A stretch of DNA of 64,000 nt from NCBI RefSeq assembly GCF_018449435.1, contig NZ_JAHCMU010000003.1, positions 62,001 through 126,000 of the forward strand. The letters are read 5' to 3'. The stretch's first letter is position 1, and the number at the start of each line of letters is the position of its first letter. Source of the stretch: Flagellimonas sp. 389 (GTDB lineage: Bacteria; Bacteroidota; Bacteroidia; Flavobacteriales; Flavobacteriaceae). The notes beneath the pieces were generated by a model. The model ran no database searches. It saw only the letters and a program-made list of their open reading frames with translations, and was not told the DNA's origin. Made by a program: the position numbers and the translations under genes. Of this stretch, positions 1 to 9,424 are shown piece by piece.

Positions 1-1
1 A

Positions 2-400
2 AATCAATTATTGTTGTTAAAAGAAGAAAGCTATTTTGACCAAGCTTCAAAAGTAGCGGAGGGTTCCTATTACGTGGAAGTCTTAACGCATCAATTGGCA
101 GAAAAAGCATTGGAACTCTTTAAACAGATTGAAAACTCTGGCGGTTTTTTAAGTGAACTTAAAAAAGGAAACATCCAGAGAAAAATAAAAGAGAGTGCTG
201 CAAAGGAAGAGCAGCTCTTTGAAACAAAACAGACTACACTGGTAGGAACCAATAAGTTCGAAAATCTAGATGATAAAATGAAAGATAGCCTAGACCTCTA
301 CCCTTTCGTTAAAATTAAACCTAGAAAAACAATCATAGAGCCTATCGTTGAGAAACGATTAGCAGAAGCATTGGAACAAAAAAGACTAAGCGATGAGTAG
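2..400 (+). CDS. mutA: Methylmalonyl-CoA mutase small subunit, C-terminal part (cut by window start)
   Basis: This is the last ~132 codons of a reading frame already open at the first base of the window. The family interconverts succinyl-CoA and (R)-methylmalonyl-CoA as a MutA/MutB heterodimer. The visible part carries the SYFDQ...GSYYVE stretch near the end of the TIM-barrel domain and a charged helical tail. It sits directly before the large-subunit gene and overlaps it by 8 bp (ATGAGTAG), as expected for co-translated subunits. The small subunit does not bind B12 productively, and the catalytic domain proper lies outside the window. The family call rests on this context as much as on the fragment. 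Confidence 0.85.
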   Translation, partial: NQLLLLKEESYFDQASKVAEGSYYVEVLTHQLAEKALELFKQIENSGGFLSELKKGNIQRKIKESAAKEEQLFETKQTTLVGTNKFENLDDKMKDSLDLYPFVKIKPRKTIIEPIVEKRLAEALEQKRLSDE

Positions 401-2459
401 AAAAAAATTTGAAAATCTCGAATTAGTATCTTCCAGTAATGGACAGATAGAAAAAAACTCCATGAACTTTGCGGCAGGAATTGCGCCTTTTCTTCGTGGA
501 CCCTACTCCACCATGTATGTCCGCAGACCATGGACAATTCGTCAATATGCCGGTTTTTCCACAGCAGAGGAAAGCAATGCGTTTTATAGAAGAAATTTGG
601 AGGCTGGTCAAAAAGGGCTTTCCGTGGCCTTTGACCTTCCTACCCATAGAGGTTATGATAGTGACAACGACCGTGTGGTGGGCGATGTAGGAAAAGCAGG
701 TGTTGCTATTGATTCCGTTGAAGATATGAAAGTTTTGTTCGATGGAATCCCATTGGATAAAATGTCCGTTTCCATGACCATGAACGGAGCGGTACTCCCC
801 ATAATGGCTTTTTATATTGTTGCCGCAGAAGAACAAGGGGTAACCAAAGAAAAACTCTCAGGTACCATACAGAACGATATTCTTAAGGAATTCATGGTAA
901 GGAATACCTACATCTATCCCCCTACACCATCTATGCAACTGGTCGCCGATATTTTTGAGTATACGAGTAAACATATGCCAAAATTCAATAGTATCAGTAT
1001 CTCTGGTTATCACATGCATGAGGCCGGTGCGCCTGCTGCTCTTGAACTTGCCTATACACTTGCTGATGGCATAGAATATATTAGAACAGGATTAAAAGCA
1101 GGTCTTAAAATAGATGATTTCGCCCCTAGACTTTCTTTTTTCTGGGGAATTGGAATGAATCATTTTACGGAGATTGCCAAAATGAGGGCAGGTCGCTTAC
1201 TTTGGGCCAAGCTCTTGAAAAAGTTTCATCCAAAAAATGAAAAATCGTCAATGCTGCGTACTCATAGTCAGACCAGTGGTTGGAGTCTAACGGAACAAGA
1301 CCCCTTCAACAATGTAGCACGAACAACTATTGAAGCTATGGCAGCGATCTTTGGAGGTACACAGAGTTTGCATACCAATGCCTTGGATGAAGCCATAGCA
1401 CTGCCAACTGATTTTTCTGCTAGAATTGCCAGGAACACCCAAATTTATCTACAACAGGAGACGCACATTACCAAGACCGTAGATCCTTGGGCGGGAAGTT
1501 ATGTTGTTGAAAACCTTACTAAAGAGATAGCGGAAGAAGCTTGGCGACTTTTGGAAGAGGTAGAAGAGCTTGGCGGTATGACCAAAGCCATTGAAGCAGG
1601 GATACCAAAAATGAGGATTGAAGAAGCTGCCGCTAGAAAACAAGCCCGTATCGATAGTGGACAGGACACCATAGTGGGGGTAAATAAGTATCGTTTACAG
1701 GATGAAGACGACCTTCAAATTTTGGAAGTGGACAATGACAAGGTGCGAAAACAACAGGTAGCTCAGATAGAACACATCAAATCGACCAGAAACGAATCTG
1801 CTGTACAGGAAATCTTGTCCCAGATTACCTTAACATCCAAGAAAGCCAAAGAAAACGAAGCCGAGCGTGAAAATTTATTAGCTTTAGCAGTGAAAGCAGC
1901 AAGAGCGCGTGCAACCTTAGGAGAGATCAGCGATGCGATGGAAGAGGTTTTTGGACGTTATCGTGCTAAAATTCAATCATTTACAGGAGTGTATTCCAAA
2001 GAAATCAAAAACGACAAAAGCTTTGATAAGGCCAGAAAGATGGCCGACGACTTTGCCGTAGAAGAAGGTAGGCGACCCAGAATCATGATTGCAAAAATGG
2101 GTCAGGATGGCCATGACCGGGGTGCTAAAGTAGTAGCCACCGGATACGCCGACCTTGGTTTCGATGTAGATATTGGACCACTCTTTCAAACTCCGGCCGA
2201 GGTTGCCAAACAAGCTGTTGAAAACGATGTTCACGTATTGGGGATTTCGTCTTTGGCAGGGGGTCATAAAACGCTCGTACCAGAAGTTGTAAGGGAGTTG
2301 AAAAACTATGGCAGGGAAGACATCATGGTCATTGTAGGAGGCGTCATTCCAAAACAAGATTATGAATATCTGCTTCAGCACGGTGCTGTTGCAGTATTTG
2401 GCCCGGGTACAAAAATCAGTAGTGCAGCTATCGAAATCTTAAACATTTTGATGGACTAG
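393..2459 (+). CDS. mutB: Methylmalonyl-CoA mutase large (catalytic) subunit
   Basis: This 688-residue protein is the adenosylcobalamin-dependent catalytic subunit that isomerises methylmalonyl-CoA and succinyl-CoA in propionate and odd-chain/branched substrate metabolism. The N-terminal TIM barrel shows [13 protein letters not shown] (about residues 45-57), [13 protein letters not shown], the substrate-pocket segment [10 protein letters not shown] and [10 protein letters not shown]. The C-terminal B12 domain carries the DxHxxG cobalt-ligand motif as D572-G-H574-D-R-G577, followed by SSLAGGH and GGVIP. All hallmark motifs are present, so it should be active. The start overlaps the mutA stop by 8 bp. 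No epimerase or MeaB chaperone gene lies directly downstream; the next gene is parA after a 135-bp gap. Confidence 0.97.
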   Translation: MSRKKFENLELVSSSNGQIEKNSMNFAAGIAPFLRGPYSTMYVRRPWTIRQYAGFSTAEESNAFYRRNLEAGQKGLSVAFDLPTHRGYDSDNDRVVGDVGKAGVAIDSVEDMKVLFDGIPLDKMSVSMTMNGAVLPIMAFYIVAAEEQGVTKEKLSGTIQNDILKEFMVRNTYIYPPTPSMQLVADIFEYTSKHMPKFNSISISGYHMHEAGAPAALELAYTLADGIEYIRTGLKAGLKIDDFAPRLSFFWGIGMNHFTEIAKMRAGRLLWAKLLKKFHPKNEKSSMLRTHSQTSGWSLTEQDPFNNVARTTIEAMAAIFGGTQSLHTNALDEAIALPTDFSARIARNTQIYLQQETHITKTVDPWAGSYVVENLTKEIAEEAWRLLEEVEELGGMTKAIEAGIPKMRIEEAAARKQARIDSGQDTIVGVNKYRLQDEDDLQILEVDNDKVRKQQVAQIEHIKSTRNESAVQEILSQITLTSKKAKENEAERENLLALAVKAARARATLGEISDAMEEVFGRYRAKIQSFTGVYSKEIKNDKSFDKARKMADDFAVEEGRRPRIMIAKMGQDGHDRGAKVVATGYADLGFDVDIGPLFQTPAEVAKQAVENDVHVLGISSLAGGHKTLVPEVVRELKNYGREDIMVIVGGVIPKQDYEYLLQHGAVAVFGPGTKISSAAIEILNILMD

Positions 2460-2594
2460 CTCCGGTTAACACCTTTAAAGATAAAACTTTAACGTTCTTT
2501 AACGCCCTATGTTAAGGTTATCCAATGCCTGTTAACAAAATACATTTTTTAGCATCTTAAATAATTGTATTTTTAACCTCTAACTTACTATGAA

Positions 2595-3368
2595 ATGGGC
2601 AAGATAATTGCTATTGCAAATCAGAAGGGCGGAGTAGGAAAGACAACCACTACCGTTAACCTCGCTGCCTCTCTTGGCGTATTGGAAAAAAAGGTGCTTC
2701 TTATTGATGCGGACCCTCAAGCCAATGCTACTTCTGGTTTAGGTATTGATGTAGACAGTGTGGAGAAGGGCACGTACCAATTGCTTGAACATACGATGAC
2801 CGTGGACGAGGTTATTATACCTACGGATTCCCCAAATGTTGATTTGATTCCGGCCCATATTGATTTGGTCGCAATTGAAATTGAATTGGTCGATAAGGAC
2901 AATAGGGAGTACATGTTGAAGGAAGCTTTAAAAAGCTTAGGGGACAAATATGATTTCATATTGATAGATTGCGCTCCATCTTTAGGCTTGCTTACCTTGA
3001 ATGCACTAACAGCTGCAGATTCGGTGATGATTCCCATCCAATGTGAATATTTTGCCTTAGAAGGTCTTGGTAAGCTATTAAATACTATCAAAAGCGTTCA
3101 AAAAATACACAATAACGATTTGGACATTGAAGGAATGCTACTGACGATGTTCGATTCTAGATTACGCCTTTCCAACCAAGTTGTGGAAGAAGTCAAAAAA
3201 CATTTTGCAGATATGGTTTTCGATACCATAATCCAAAGAAATGTGAGACTGAGCGAAGCACCTAGCTATGGGGAAAGCATTATAAAATATGACGCCAGTA
3301 GTAAAGGTGCCACCAATTACCTGAATCTGGCCAATGAAGTATTGAAGAAAAACAAGGAAAAAGTTTAA
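2595..3368 (+). CDS. parA: ParA/Soj chromosome-partitioning ATPase
   Basis: This 257-residue protein is a Walker-type partition ATPase that binds DNA non-specifically in its ATP form and is stimulated by ParB, driving chromosome origin segregation. The deviant Walker A box is at the N-terminus (K11-GGVGK16-T), followed by the LLIDADPQANAT switch and the Walker B-like DCAPSLGLLTLNAL. The length is that of the short chromosomal Soj type without an N-terminal HTH, so it probably does not autoregulate as plasmid ParAs do. An upstream ATG at 2590 is out of frame and closes at once, so 2595 is the start. parB follows with no gap. Confidence 0.97.
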   Translation: MGKIIAIANQKGGVGKTTTTVNLAASLGVLEKKVLLIDADPQANATSGLGIDVDSVEKGTYQLLEHTMTVDEVIIPTDSPNVDLIPAHIDLVAIEIELVDKDNREYMLKEALKSLGDKYDFILIDCAPSLGLLTLNALTAADSVMIPIQCEYFALEGLGKLLNTIKSVQKIHNNDLDIEGMLLTMFDSRLRLSNQVVEEVKKHFADMVFDTIIQRNVRLSEAPSYGESIIKYDASSKGATNYLNLANEVLKKNKEKV

Positions 3369-4280
3369 ATGGCGAAAGCAACAAAAAAACAGGCTTTGGG
3401 ACGAGGCCTGTCAGCCCTATTGAAAGATCCCGAAAATGACATTCAATCAGTTTCGGATAAAAATGCAGATAAGGTAATAGGCAACGTAGTCGAACTGGAA
3501 ATAGATGCTATAGAAGTAAATCCTTTTCAGCCCCGTTCCAACTTTAATGACGAAGCACTCAACGAACTTGCCAGTTCTATTCGGGAGTTGGGAATTATAC
3601 AACCCATTACGGTAAGAAAACTCGATTTTAATAAGTTTCAACTGGTTTCAGGAGAGCGAAGGTTTCGTGCTTCAAAATTAGTGGGATTAAAAACGATCCC
3701 TTCTTATATACGTATTGCCAACGATCAAGAATCCTTGGAAATGGCATTGGTAGAAAATATTCAGCGACAAGATTTAGACCCCATCGAAATTGCACTTTCT
3801 TACCAAAGGCTCATTGATGAAATCCAGGTAACACAAGAGAAACTGAGTGACCGTGTAGGGAAAAAACGCTCTACCATTACCAATTATTTACGCCTACTGA
3901 AACTGCATCCGATTATTCAAACTGGAATGCGGGACGGTTTTGTAACTATGGGACATGGAAGAGCCCTTGTAAACATTGAAAAAAGGAAAGATCAAATCAA
4001 TATTTATGAAAAGGTTGTCTCAGATGGACTTTCTGTTCGGGAAACTGAGCGTTTGGTCAAGACCTACAAGGAATCAAGAGATGGAATAGAGCCTGAAAAA
4101 AGCGAAGGAACTAGTAAAAGCATCCCAAACTATGTTACCAAAGGAGCAGAACTCTTAAAAGAACATCTTTCAGTAAAAGTGGATATTACCACTTCCCAAA
4201 ACGGCAAAGGCAAAATTGTGATTCCTTTTCACTCCAAAGAAGAATTTCAGCGTCTAAGAAAATTATTGACAGGTGAGTAA
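3369..4280 (+). CDS. parB: ParB/Spo0J partition protein (CTPase)
   Basis: This 303-residue chromosomal ParB binds parS sites near the origin, loads as a CTP-dependent sliding clamp and stimulates ParA. It begins with a basic LGRGLSALL segment, then the NPFQPRSNF motif, the GERRFRA nucleotide-binding box (about residues 94-100), the ENIQRQDL box (about 129-136), a helix-turn-helix region with HGRALV, and a C-terminal dimerisation region. The ATG directly follows the parA stop, implying one transcript. I found no convincing parS palindrome inside this window. Confidence 0.96.
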   Translation: MAKATKKQALGRGLSALLKDPENDIQSVSDKNADKVIGNVVELEIDAIEVNPFQPRSNFNDEALNELASSIRELGIIQPITVRKLDFNKFQLVSGERRFRASKLVGLKTIPSYIRIANDQESLEMALVENIQRQDLDPIEIALSYQRLIDEIQVTQEKLSDRVGKKRSTITNYLRLLKLHPIIQTGMRDGFVTMGHGRALVNIEKRKDQINIYEKVVSDGLSVRETERLVKTYKESRDGIEPEKSEGTSKSIPNYVTKGAELLKEHLSVKVDITTSQNGKGKIVIPFHSKEEFQRLRKLLTGE

Positions 4281-4926
4281 GAACATATTTTTTCTACTTT
4301 TTTCTTTTCTGTTTCTACATTTAGCTTTCTGTCAGGAAGAAGAGGAAACCGCCCCTCATCCCCAAGAGATTGACTCTTTGGCACAAGGCTTGGAAGGGGA
4401 AGGAATTATCATCCAGGAAGTTACGTATGAAAAAAAGAGAATAAATCCACTTGCTCCCAGCAAAGCTGCATTTTATTCAGCAATACTTCCAGGGCTTGGA
4501 CAAGTCTATAACAAGCGCTATTGGAAAGTTCCAATTGTATTGGGTGCAATAGGTACGGGCGTTTACGTGTATTCCTTTAATAATACGGAATATAACCGAG
4601 CTAGGGACGCATTCAAAAGAAGACTAGCTGGTTTTACAGATGATGAGTTTTATGACATAAATAACGATAACGCTGTTGGTTCAGCTCCCGATATCTCAGA
4701 TGAAGCATTACAAAATGCCCAAGAGAGTTCGCAACGTGACCGGGATTTAGCACTATTGATTTCCATAGCACTTTATGTTTTGAATATTGTCGATGCGAAC
4801 GTAGATGCGCATTTAAAACAATACAATGTAGATGATAATCTATCTGTAGATTTTCAACCTTCTATAAACTTCAACCCCATCACCAATAGACCCAACTATG
4901 GGATGGCGCTGGTCGTAAAATTTTAG
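4273..4926 (+). CDS. DUF5683 family secreted/membrane protein
   Basis: This 217-residue protein starts at a GTG that overlaps the parB stop by 8 bp. It has a hydrophobic leader ending LAFC-Q, which could be a type I or lipoprotein signal, then an acidic linker, and the SKAAFYSAILPGLGQVYNKRYWKVP segment (split here for length: LPGLGQVYNKRYWK is the core) typical of DUF5683. A second hydrophobic segment follows, with a third around residue 165. Function is unknown. In flavobacteria this family commonly sits between parB and dapB, so the position supports the assignment. It probably resides in the envelope, which makes its coupling to chromosome partition genes odd. Confidence 0.85.
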   Translation: MSKNIFFLLFSFLFLHLAFCQEEEETAPHPQEIDSLAQGLEGEGIIIQEVTYEKKRINPLAPSKAAFYSAILPGLGQVYNKRYWKVPIVLGAIGTGVYVYSFNNTEYNRARDAFKRRLAGFTDDEFYDINNDNAVGSAPDISDEALQNAQESSQRDRDLALLISIALYVLNIVDANVDAHLKQYNVDDNLSVDFQPSINFNPITNRPNYGMALVVKF

Positions 4927-4929
4927 CAC

Positions 4930-5631
4930 ATGAATATTGGACTGTTCGGTTACGGGAAAATGGGCAAAATGATTGAGCAAATCGCTATAAACAGGGGTCA
5001 CTCAATTGTTGCAAAAATAGATGTGAATTCCATTAAAGTAGATTACAGCGCAATGGACGTTGCTATCGATTTTAGTACTCCAGAATCAGCTTTTAAGAAT
5101 ATAACGGATTGTTTTGAAAATAAAGTGCCCATAATATCCGGTACTACAGGGTGGTTGGATAATTACGAAGATGCCATAACTTGTTGCAAGGAGAAAAAGG
5201 GTGCTTTTATATATTCATCCAATTTTAGTTTAGGTGTAAATATTTTTTTTGAGCTCAATTCTTATCTGGCCACAATGATAGGAAACTTGGAGCAATATAA
5301 TGTGGCTATGGAGGAAATTCATCATACACAAAAACTGGATGCTCCAAGTGGAACGGCCATAACCTTGGCAGAAGGGATTTTAGCCCATACCCCCTACCAA
5401 AGTTGGCAGTTAGATAAGGCTGAAAAAAATGTCATTCCCATTACTTCCAAGCGAGAGGGCAACGTTCCAGGTACGCATACCGTAACCTACGAAAGCAATG
5501 TAGATACCATAGAAATCAAACATACAGCGCACAATAGAGAGGGTTTTGCCTTGGGCGCTGTTATCGCTGCGGAATGGATTCAAGGAAGAACAGGTATATT
5601 TTCTATGAAAGATGTGTTAAATCTAAAATAA
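4930..5631 (+). CDS. dapB: 4-hydroxy-tetrahydrodipicolinate reductase
   Basis: This 233-residue enzyme catalyses the NAD(P)H-dependent reduction of 4-hydroxy-tetrahydrodipicolinate in the diaminopimelate/lysine pathway that feeds peptidoglycan. The N-terminal Rossmann loop is GYGKMG (residues 7-12), SGTTGW lies mid-protein, and the active-site and substrate motif EIHHTQKLDAPSGTA sits at about residues 130-145. It is slightly shorter than the ~270-residue enterobacterial form, which is common in Bacteroidota. It starts 3 bp after the DUF5683 stop, and lepB follows after 47 bp. Confidence 0.96.
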   Translation: MNIGLFGYGKMGKMIEQIAINRGHSIVAKIDVNSIKVDYSAMDVAIDFSTPESAFKNITDCFENKVPIISGTTGWLDNYEDAITCCKEKKGAFIYSSNFSLGVNIFFELNSYLATMIGNLEQYNVAMEEIHHTQKLDAPSGTAITLAEGILAHTPYQSWQLDKAEKNVIPITSKREGNVPGTHTVTYESNVDTIEIKHTAHNREGFALGAVIAAEWIQGRTGIFSMKDVLNLK

Positions 5632-5678
5632 AACGTAACAAAAATTAAGACTTCGTGTCTAAAAACTAAACTTTACAT

Positions 5679-7421
5679 ATGGACGGTACACAGTGGATTA
5701 TTTTTATCTTAATTGTACAGATCATTCATTTTCTTGGAACTTGGAAACTTTACGTAAAAGCAGGTAGAAAAGCTTGGGAGACCGCTATACCAATTTATAA
5801 TGGTATTGTTCTAATGAAAATCATAAACAGGCCTTGGTGGTGGGTACTTTTGCTATTTCTGCCCATTATCAATTTATTGATGTTCCCGGTGGTATGGGTC
5901 GAGACCATTAGAAGTTTTGGCAAAAACAAGCTTTTAGATACATGGCTGGCCATTCTAACACTAGGTTTTTATATCTACTACATCAATTACGCAGAAGATG
6001 TAAGCTATATTGAAGATAGAAGTTTAAAGCCAAGAACAGGACTTGGTGAATGGGTAAGTTCCATTGTTTTTGCGATAGTGGCAGCGACATTTGTCCACAC
6101 CTATTTTATCCAACCTTACGTTATACCTACGGGTTCTTTGGAGCGCACACTTAGGATTGGGGATTTTCTGTTCGTGAGCAAGTTTCATTACGGTGCAAGA
6201 TTGCCCATGACCACTTTGGCCGCACCTATGGTCCACGATACGCTACCTGTTTTAAAGAAAAGGTCCTATATAGCGGATGTTAATCCAGAAACGTACAAAA
6301 CATCATGGAAGAACAAGCTGCAATTACCCTATTTACGTCTTCCAGGATTTAATACGATAAAGAAGAACGATATTGTGGTTTTTAGTCTTCCTTCAGATAC
6401 GTTGTATCAGTTTTTTAAGGCCGAAAAGGCGGTCAAAAAGCCTATTGATAAAAAATCCAACTATGTAAAAAGATGCGTGGGCACTCCGGGTGATTCACTT
6501 TCGGTAATAGATGGGTTCGTCCATATCAATGGAGAAAAACTCAAACTTTCGGACAGGGCAAAAGTCATGTACGATTACACTATTTATTCCCAAAAAGGGG
6601 TGTCTAGCAAACTACTCTCGGAAGTCGATGCTTCAGATTATCTTAGAAAATACATCACAGCAGGGGTAAATCAAAATCAATACAATGCCTTGGCGCCATA
6701 CTTGTTGGGTGCCCAACAAACCCCAGACGGAAAGATTGAACTGATCACCCAAGAGAAAGGAATACCTACAGAGGTTATTAGGCAACTACGACTTTCACTG
6801 ACCGAGGAAAAACCAAGATCAAGAATTGCCAATCTAACCGATGAAATGGTCGAACAGCTACGGAAAAATCAAAGCGTGGATTCCGTAGTAAAAACAAACG
6901 AAGGGAAAGGTGTTTATGGTGGTGCGTATCCCCAAAAACCTAACATTCACCCTTGGAACGTCGATAATTTTGGCCCTATCTATATTCCAAAAGCAGGAGC
7001 TACTGTAACGTTAACTCCTGAGACCATTCCACTCTACAAAAAAATCATTAGGGATTATGAAAACAATGAAGTAGAGGTCAAAGGTCAAAAGATGTACATT
7101 AACGGAACAGAATCATCATCTTATACCTTTAAACAGGACTACTACTGGATGATGGGTGATAACAGAGATCATTCCGAGGATTCCCGAACTTGGGGCTACG
7201 TACCCGCCGACCATATTGTAGGTAAACCCGTTTTTCTTTGGATGAGTTTTGATAATTTTGACGAGGGCCTCGCCAACTGGAGACCACGTTGGGAACGTAT
7301 CTTCACCACGGTAGGCGGCAGCGGAGAACCTGTATCTTATTTGATATACTTTTTGATAGCTTTAGGAGGCTGGTTTGTTTTTGACTTTTTTAGAAAGAAG
7401 CGCAAGAAGAATGCTGAGTAA
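5679..7421 (+). CDS. lepB: Signal peptidase I with N-terminal DUF5684-type membrane domain
   Basis: This 580-residue membrane protease removes signal peptides from Sec- and Tat-exported proteins. Residues ~1-100 form a hydrophobic DUF5684-like module (IPIYNGIVLMKIINRPWWW). A transmembrane segment then leads to the S26 catalytic region: Ser153 in IPTGSLERTL, Lys264 in YVKRCVGTPGD, and the conserved GDNRDHSEDSR box near residues 494-504. About 200 residues are inserted between the Lys motif and the last box, making it much longer than E. coli LepB (324). A final hydrophobic helix and a basic tail (FRKKRKKN) close the protein. The large insert and fused N-terminus are typical of Bacteroidota. 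It lies in the dapB-wbqC run. Confidence 0.94.
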   Translation: MDGTQWIIFILIVQIIHFLGTWKLYVKAGRKAWETAIPIYNGIVLMKIINRPWWWVLLLFLPIINLLMFPVVWVETIRSFGKNKLLDTWLAILTLGFYIYYINYAEDVSYIEDRSLKPRTGLGEWVSSIVFAIVAATFVHTYFIQPYVIPTGSLERTLRIGDFLFVSKFHYGARLPMTTLAAPMVHDTLPVLKKRSYIADVNPETYKTSWKNKLQLPYLRLPGFNTIKKNDIVVFSLPSDTLYQFFKAEKAVKKPIDKKSNYVKRCVGTPGDSLSVIDGFVHINGEKLKLSDRAKVMYDYTIYSQKGVSSKLLSEVDASDYLRKYITAGVNQNQYNALAPYLLGAQQTPDGKIELITQEKGIPTEVIRQLRLSLTEEKPRSRIANLTDEMVEQLRKNQSVDSVVKTNEGKGVYGGAYPQKPNIHPWNVDNFGPIYIPKAGATVTLTPETIPLYKKIIRDYENNEVEVKGQKMYINGTESSSYTFKQDYYWMMGDNRDHSEDSRTWGYVPADHIVGKPVFLWMSFDNFDEGLANWRPRWERIFTTVGGSGEPVSYLIYFLIALGGWFVFDFFRKKRKKNAE

Positions 7422-7474
7422 TCGGTGTTTGGTGTTCAAAAAAAGTGTTTTTTACCTGTTAAAAATATTATGTA

Positions 7475-8098
7475 TTGAAAACCTTGGTCCACCCTACATA
7501 TTTTCCCAACATTATCACCTTTGCCGTGATTGTTCAGAATGATGTTATCTGGGAAGGACATGATAATTTTCAAAAACAGACCTATAGAAATCGCTGTTAT
7601 ATTGCAACGGACCAGGGAAAACATATGCTTAATATTCCAATAAAACATGTAGGCGGTAAAGAGGGTCGACAAAAGTATCATGCTGTTGAGGTAGACAATA
7701 GTACAAACTGGCAAAAACTGCATTGGCGAACTTTGGAAACAGCATATAGAACGTCTCCTTTTTTTGAGTTCTATGAAGATGACCTTAAACCCTTGTTCGA
7801 GGAACCTGCCAGTTTACTTTACGATTTCAACTTAAAAACAATAGCAATTATTGGTGAATGTCTGGGAATAAAAACTCCCATGGAGCGAAACGTATCTTTT
7901 GAAAAAAAATCCAAAGAACTCATTGATTCAAGGCTTCTGGTGGATGCCAAAAAAAGTCCAACGATTGCCGTTGATGAATATGCGCAGGTTTTTGGGGAAA
8001 GAAATGGTTTTATAGCCAATCTCAGTATTTTGGATTTACTTTTCAACGAAGGAACCAATACACTTACTTTCTTAAAAAATCTATCTCTTAATGCCTAG
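7475..8098 (+). CDS. WbqC family protein
   Basis: This 207-residue protein matches the WbqC-like family (HPTYFPNI at the N-terminus, then WEGHDNFQKQTYRNR and LNIPIKH). Family members are found in polysaccharide loci and broadly in Bacteroidota; their biochemical function is not settled. The start is a TTG: an in-frame stop lies at 7460-7462 and no ATG precedes the conserved region. An out-of-frame ATG-TAT-TGA (7470-7478) overlaps this TTG. The 3' end overlaps the next gene by 8 bp, implying translational coupling with the DUF6122 protein. Confidence 0.85.
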   Translation: MKTLVHPTYFPNIITFAVIVQNDVIWEGHDNFQKQTYRNRCYIATDQGKHMLNIPIKHVGGKEGRQKYHAVEVDNSTNWQKLHWRTLETAYRTSPFFEFYEDDLKPLFEEPASLLYDFNLKTIAIIGECLGIKTPMERNVSFEKKSKELIDSRLLVDAKKSPTIAVDEYAQVFGERNGFIANLSILDLLFNEGTNTLTFLKNLSLNA

Positions 8099-8399
8099 GT
8101 TCATTGTCCATTATGGAATTCACTTTATAGTTCCTCTTCTAATTGGTCTTTTGCTCGTAAAAGAAGATAAACTAAAGGTCACGCTTATTCTTTTGGCAGG
8201 TATTTTAATCGATATAGACCACATAATAGCTGAACCTATTTTTGATGCTGACCGATGTAGCATTGGCTTTCATCCACTTCACAGTGTTTGGGCAATCCTT
8301 CTGTATTGCCTACTACCTTTTTTTAAAAAGACGAGAATAATCGGCCTGGCCTTGATCATTCATATCATAGCGGATAGCGCAGATTGTTTATTGATGTGA
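8091..8399 (+). CDS. DUF6122 family small membrane protein
   Basis: This 102-residue protein is almost entirely hydrophobic, with three to four predicted membrane segments. It contains the His/Asp-rich signatures HYGIHF, IDIDHIIAEPIFDADRCSIGFHPLHS and HIIADSADCLL (each shorter than a domain), which match the DUF6122 family. The regularly spaced His and Asp residues in or near the membrane suggest metal binding, but no function is known. It overlaps wbqC by 8 bp upstream, and its 3' end overlaps the convergent endonuclease/phosphatase gene by 12 bp (8388-8399). Confidence 0.8.
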   Translation: MPRFIVHYGIHFIVPLLIGLLLVKEDKLKVTLILLAGILIDIDHIIAEPIFDADRCSIGFHPLHSVWAILLYCLLPFFKKTRIIGLALIIHIIADSADCLLM

Positions 8400-9410
8400 T
8401 GTATACCGCAATGTAGCCGCTACAGGGTAATGGTCGGATAGTTTTTCGTCAAAATTGGTATGCGAAATCACTTGAAATGAAGCGTCTGCTAGAACATAAT
8501 CGATTCGTAACGGGAAATTAAAAATCTTGTAGGTACGACCAAATCCATTTCCCTTTTCCAGAAAGCTATCCTGTAAATCGTCTCGTACTATTCTGTAGAT
8601 ATTCGAAAATTGGGTATTGTTCAAATCCCCGCATACAATGGTGCTGTAGGGACTTTGCTTAACATGGTCATTGAAGATTTTCGCTTGCTCCAATTGTTTA
8701 GAGAACGTATTGACGAGTCTTTTATAGGTTTTTTCTGATTCTTTCTCAGAAAATGTTTCTGATGAAGGAACAATACTAAAGGACTGCAAATGCATATTAT
8801 AAACACGTATTGTATCGCTCCTTACAAGAAGATCCACATAGATGACATTGTTTATGGTACCTGGAAAATCGATAGACCCTTTATTTAAGATCGGATATTT
8901 GGAAAAAATGCCCTGTGTAATTTTACCAACAGAATCAGGTGTAATGCTGTTATATGGATATTGGGACAATTCATCTTTTCGCTCTCTATGAAATTCTTGT
9001 ATGCACAGGATATCTGGTTTTTCAGCCTTAATAAAATCAATGATTCGGTCTCCAATGTTAGGCTCTTTTATCCATTCGTATTTATTAAAATGCCATACAT
9101 TGAAGGTCATTATCCTTAAATCGGATATTTCATCAGCATCCTGATTTTTGTTTCCAACTCCATAAAAGGGCCCAAAAACAAAATAGCCCATTGCCAAAGC
9201 AGCTAACGACCATAAGAACTTTCTCTTTTTTCTATATATCCAATATAAAAGGAAAAGTACATTTACAATAAATAAAAAAGGAACACTTAAGCTAAGTACA
9301 GAAAGGACCGGAATTATTTGAATACTAAAAAAAGATAATATGCAGGTCAATAACAGCACTATGGCAACTGTAACATTAAATCCAAAGATCAACTTTCCGA
9401 GCATACTCAA
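8388..9410 (-). CDS. Membrane-anchored endonuclease/exonuclease/phosphatase family protein
   Basis: This 340-residue protein starts with two or three hydrophobic segments (residues ~8-90) followed by an EEP-fold domain. Motifs in order are RIMTFNVWHF, ILCIQEFHRE (metal-binding Glu), VCGDLNNTQ, RIDYVLAD and the terminal SDHYPVAATL with the catalytic His. All EEP catalytic motifs are present, so a phosphodiesterase or phosphatase acting on a nucleic acid, lipid or inositol-type substrate is likely; the substrate cannot be told from sequence. The membrane anchor suggests that the domain faces the periplasm or inner leaflet. It is the last gene of the minus-strand mutL-rhomboid run, 14 bp after the second rhomboid. 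Confidence 0.88.
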   Translation of the reverse strand: MSMLGKLIFGFNVTVAIVLLLTCILSFFSIQIIPVLSVLSLSVPFLFIVNVLFLLYWIYRKKRKFLWSLAALAMGYFVFGPFYGVGNKNQDADEISDLRIMTFNVWHFNKYEWIKEPNIGDRIIDFIKAEKPDILCIQEFHRERKDELSQYPYNSITPDSVGKITQGIFSKYPILNKGSIDFPGTINNVIYVDLLVRSDTIRVYNMHLQSFSIVPSSETFSEKESEKTYKRLVNTFSKQLEQAKIFNDHVKQSPYSTIVCGDLNNTQFSNIYRIVRDDLQDSFLEKGNGFGRTYKIFNFPLRIDYVLADASFQVISHTNFDEKLSDHYPVAATLRYTSHQ

Positions 9411-9424
9411 CGCTTTTTCACGAA

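Noticed and set aside
423..836. Long antisense reading frame within mutB
   Set aside because: It is a shadow of the mutB frame, with no start context or family resemblance; the same holds for other antisense frames over well-identified genes (e.g. 1977-2381, 24933-25370, 43073-43423).
2460..2594. parS site next to parAB
   Set aside because: No TGTTTCACGTGAAACA-like palindrome was seen here or elsewhere in the window; partial TTTCACGT matches (e.g. near 26665) lack the second half in register.
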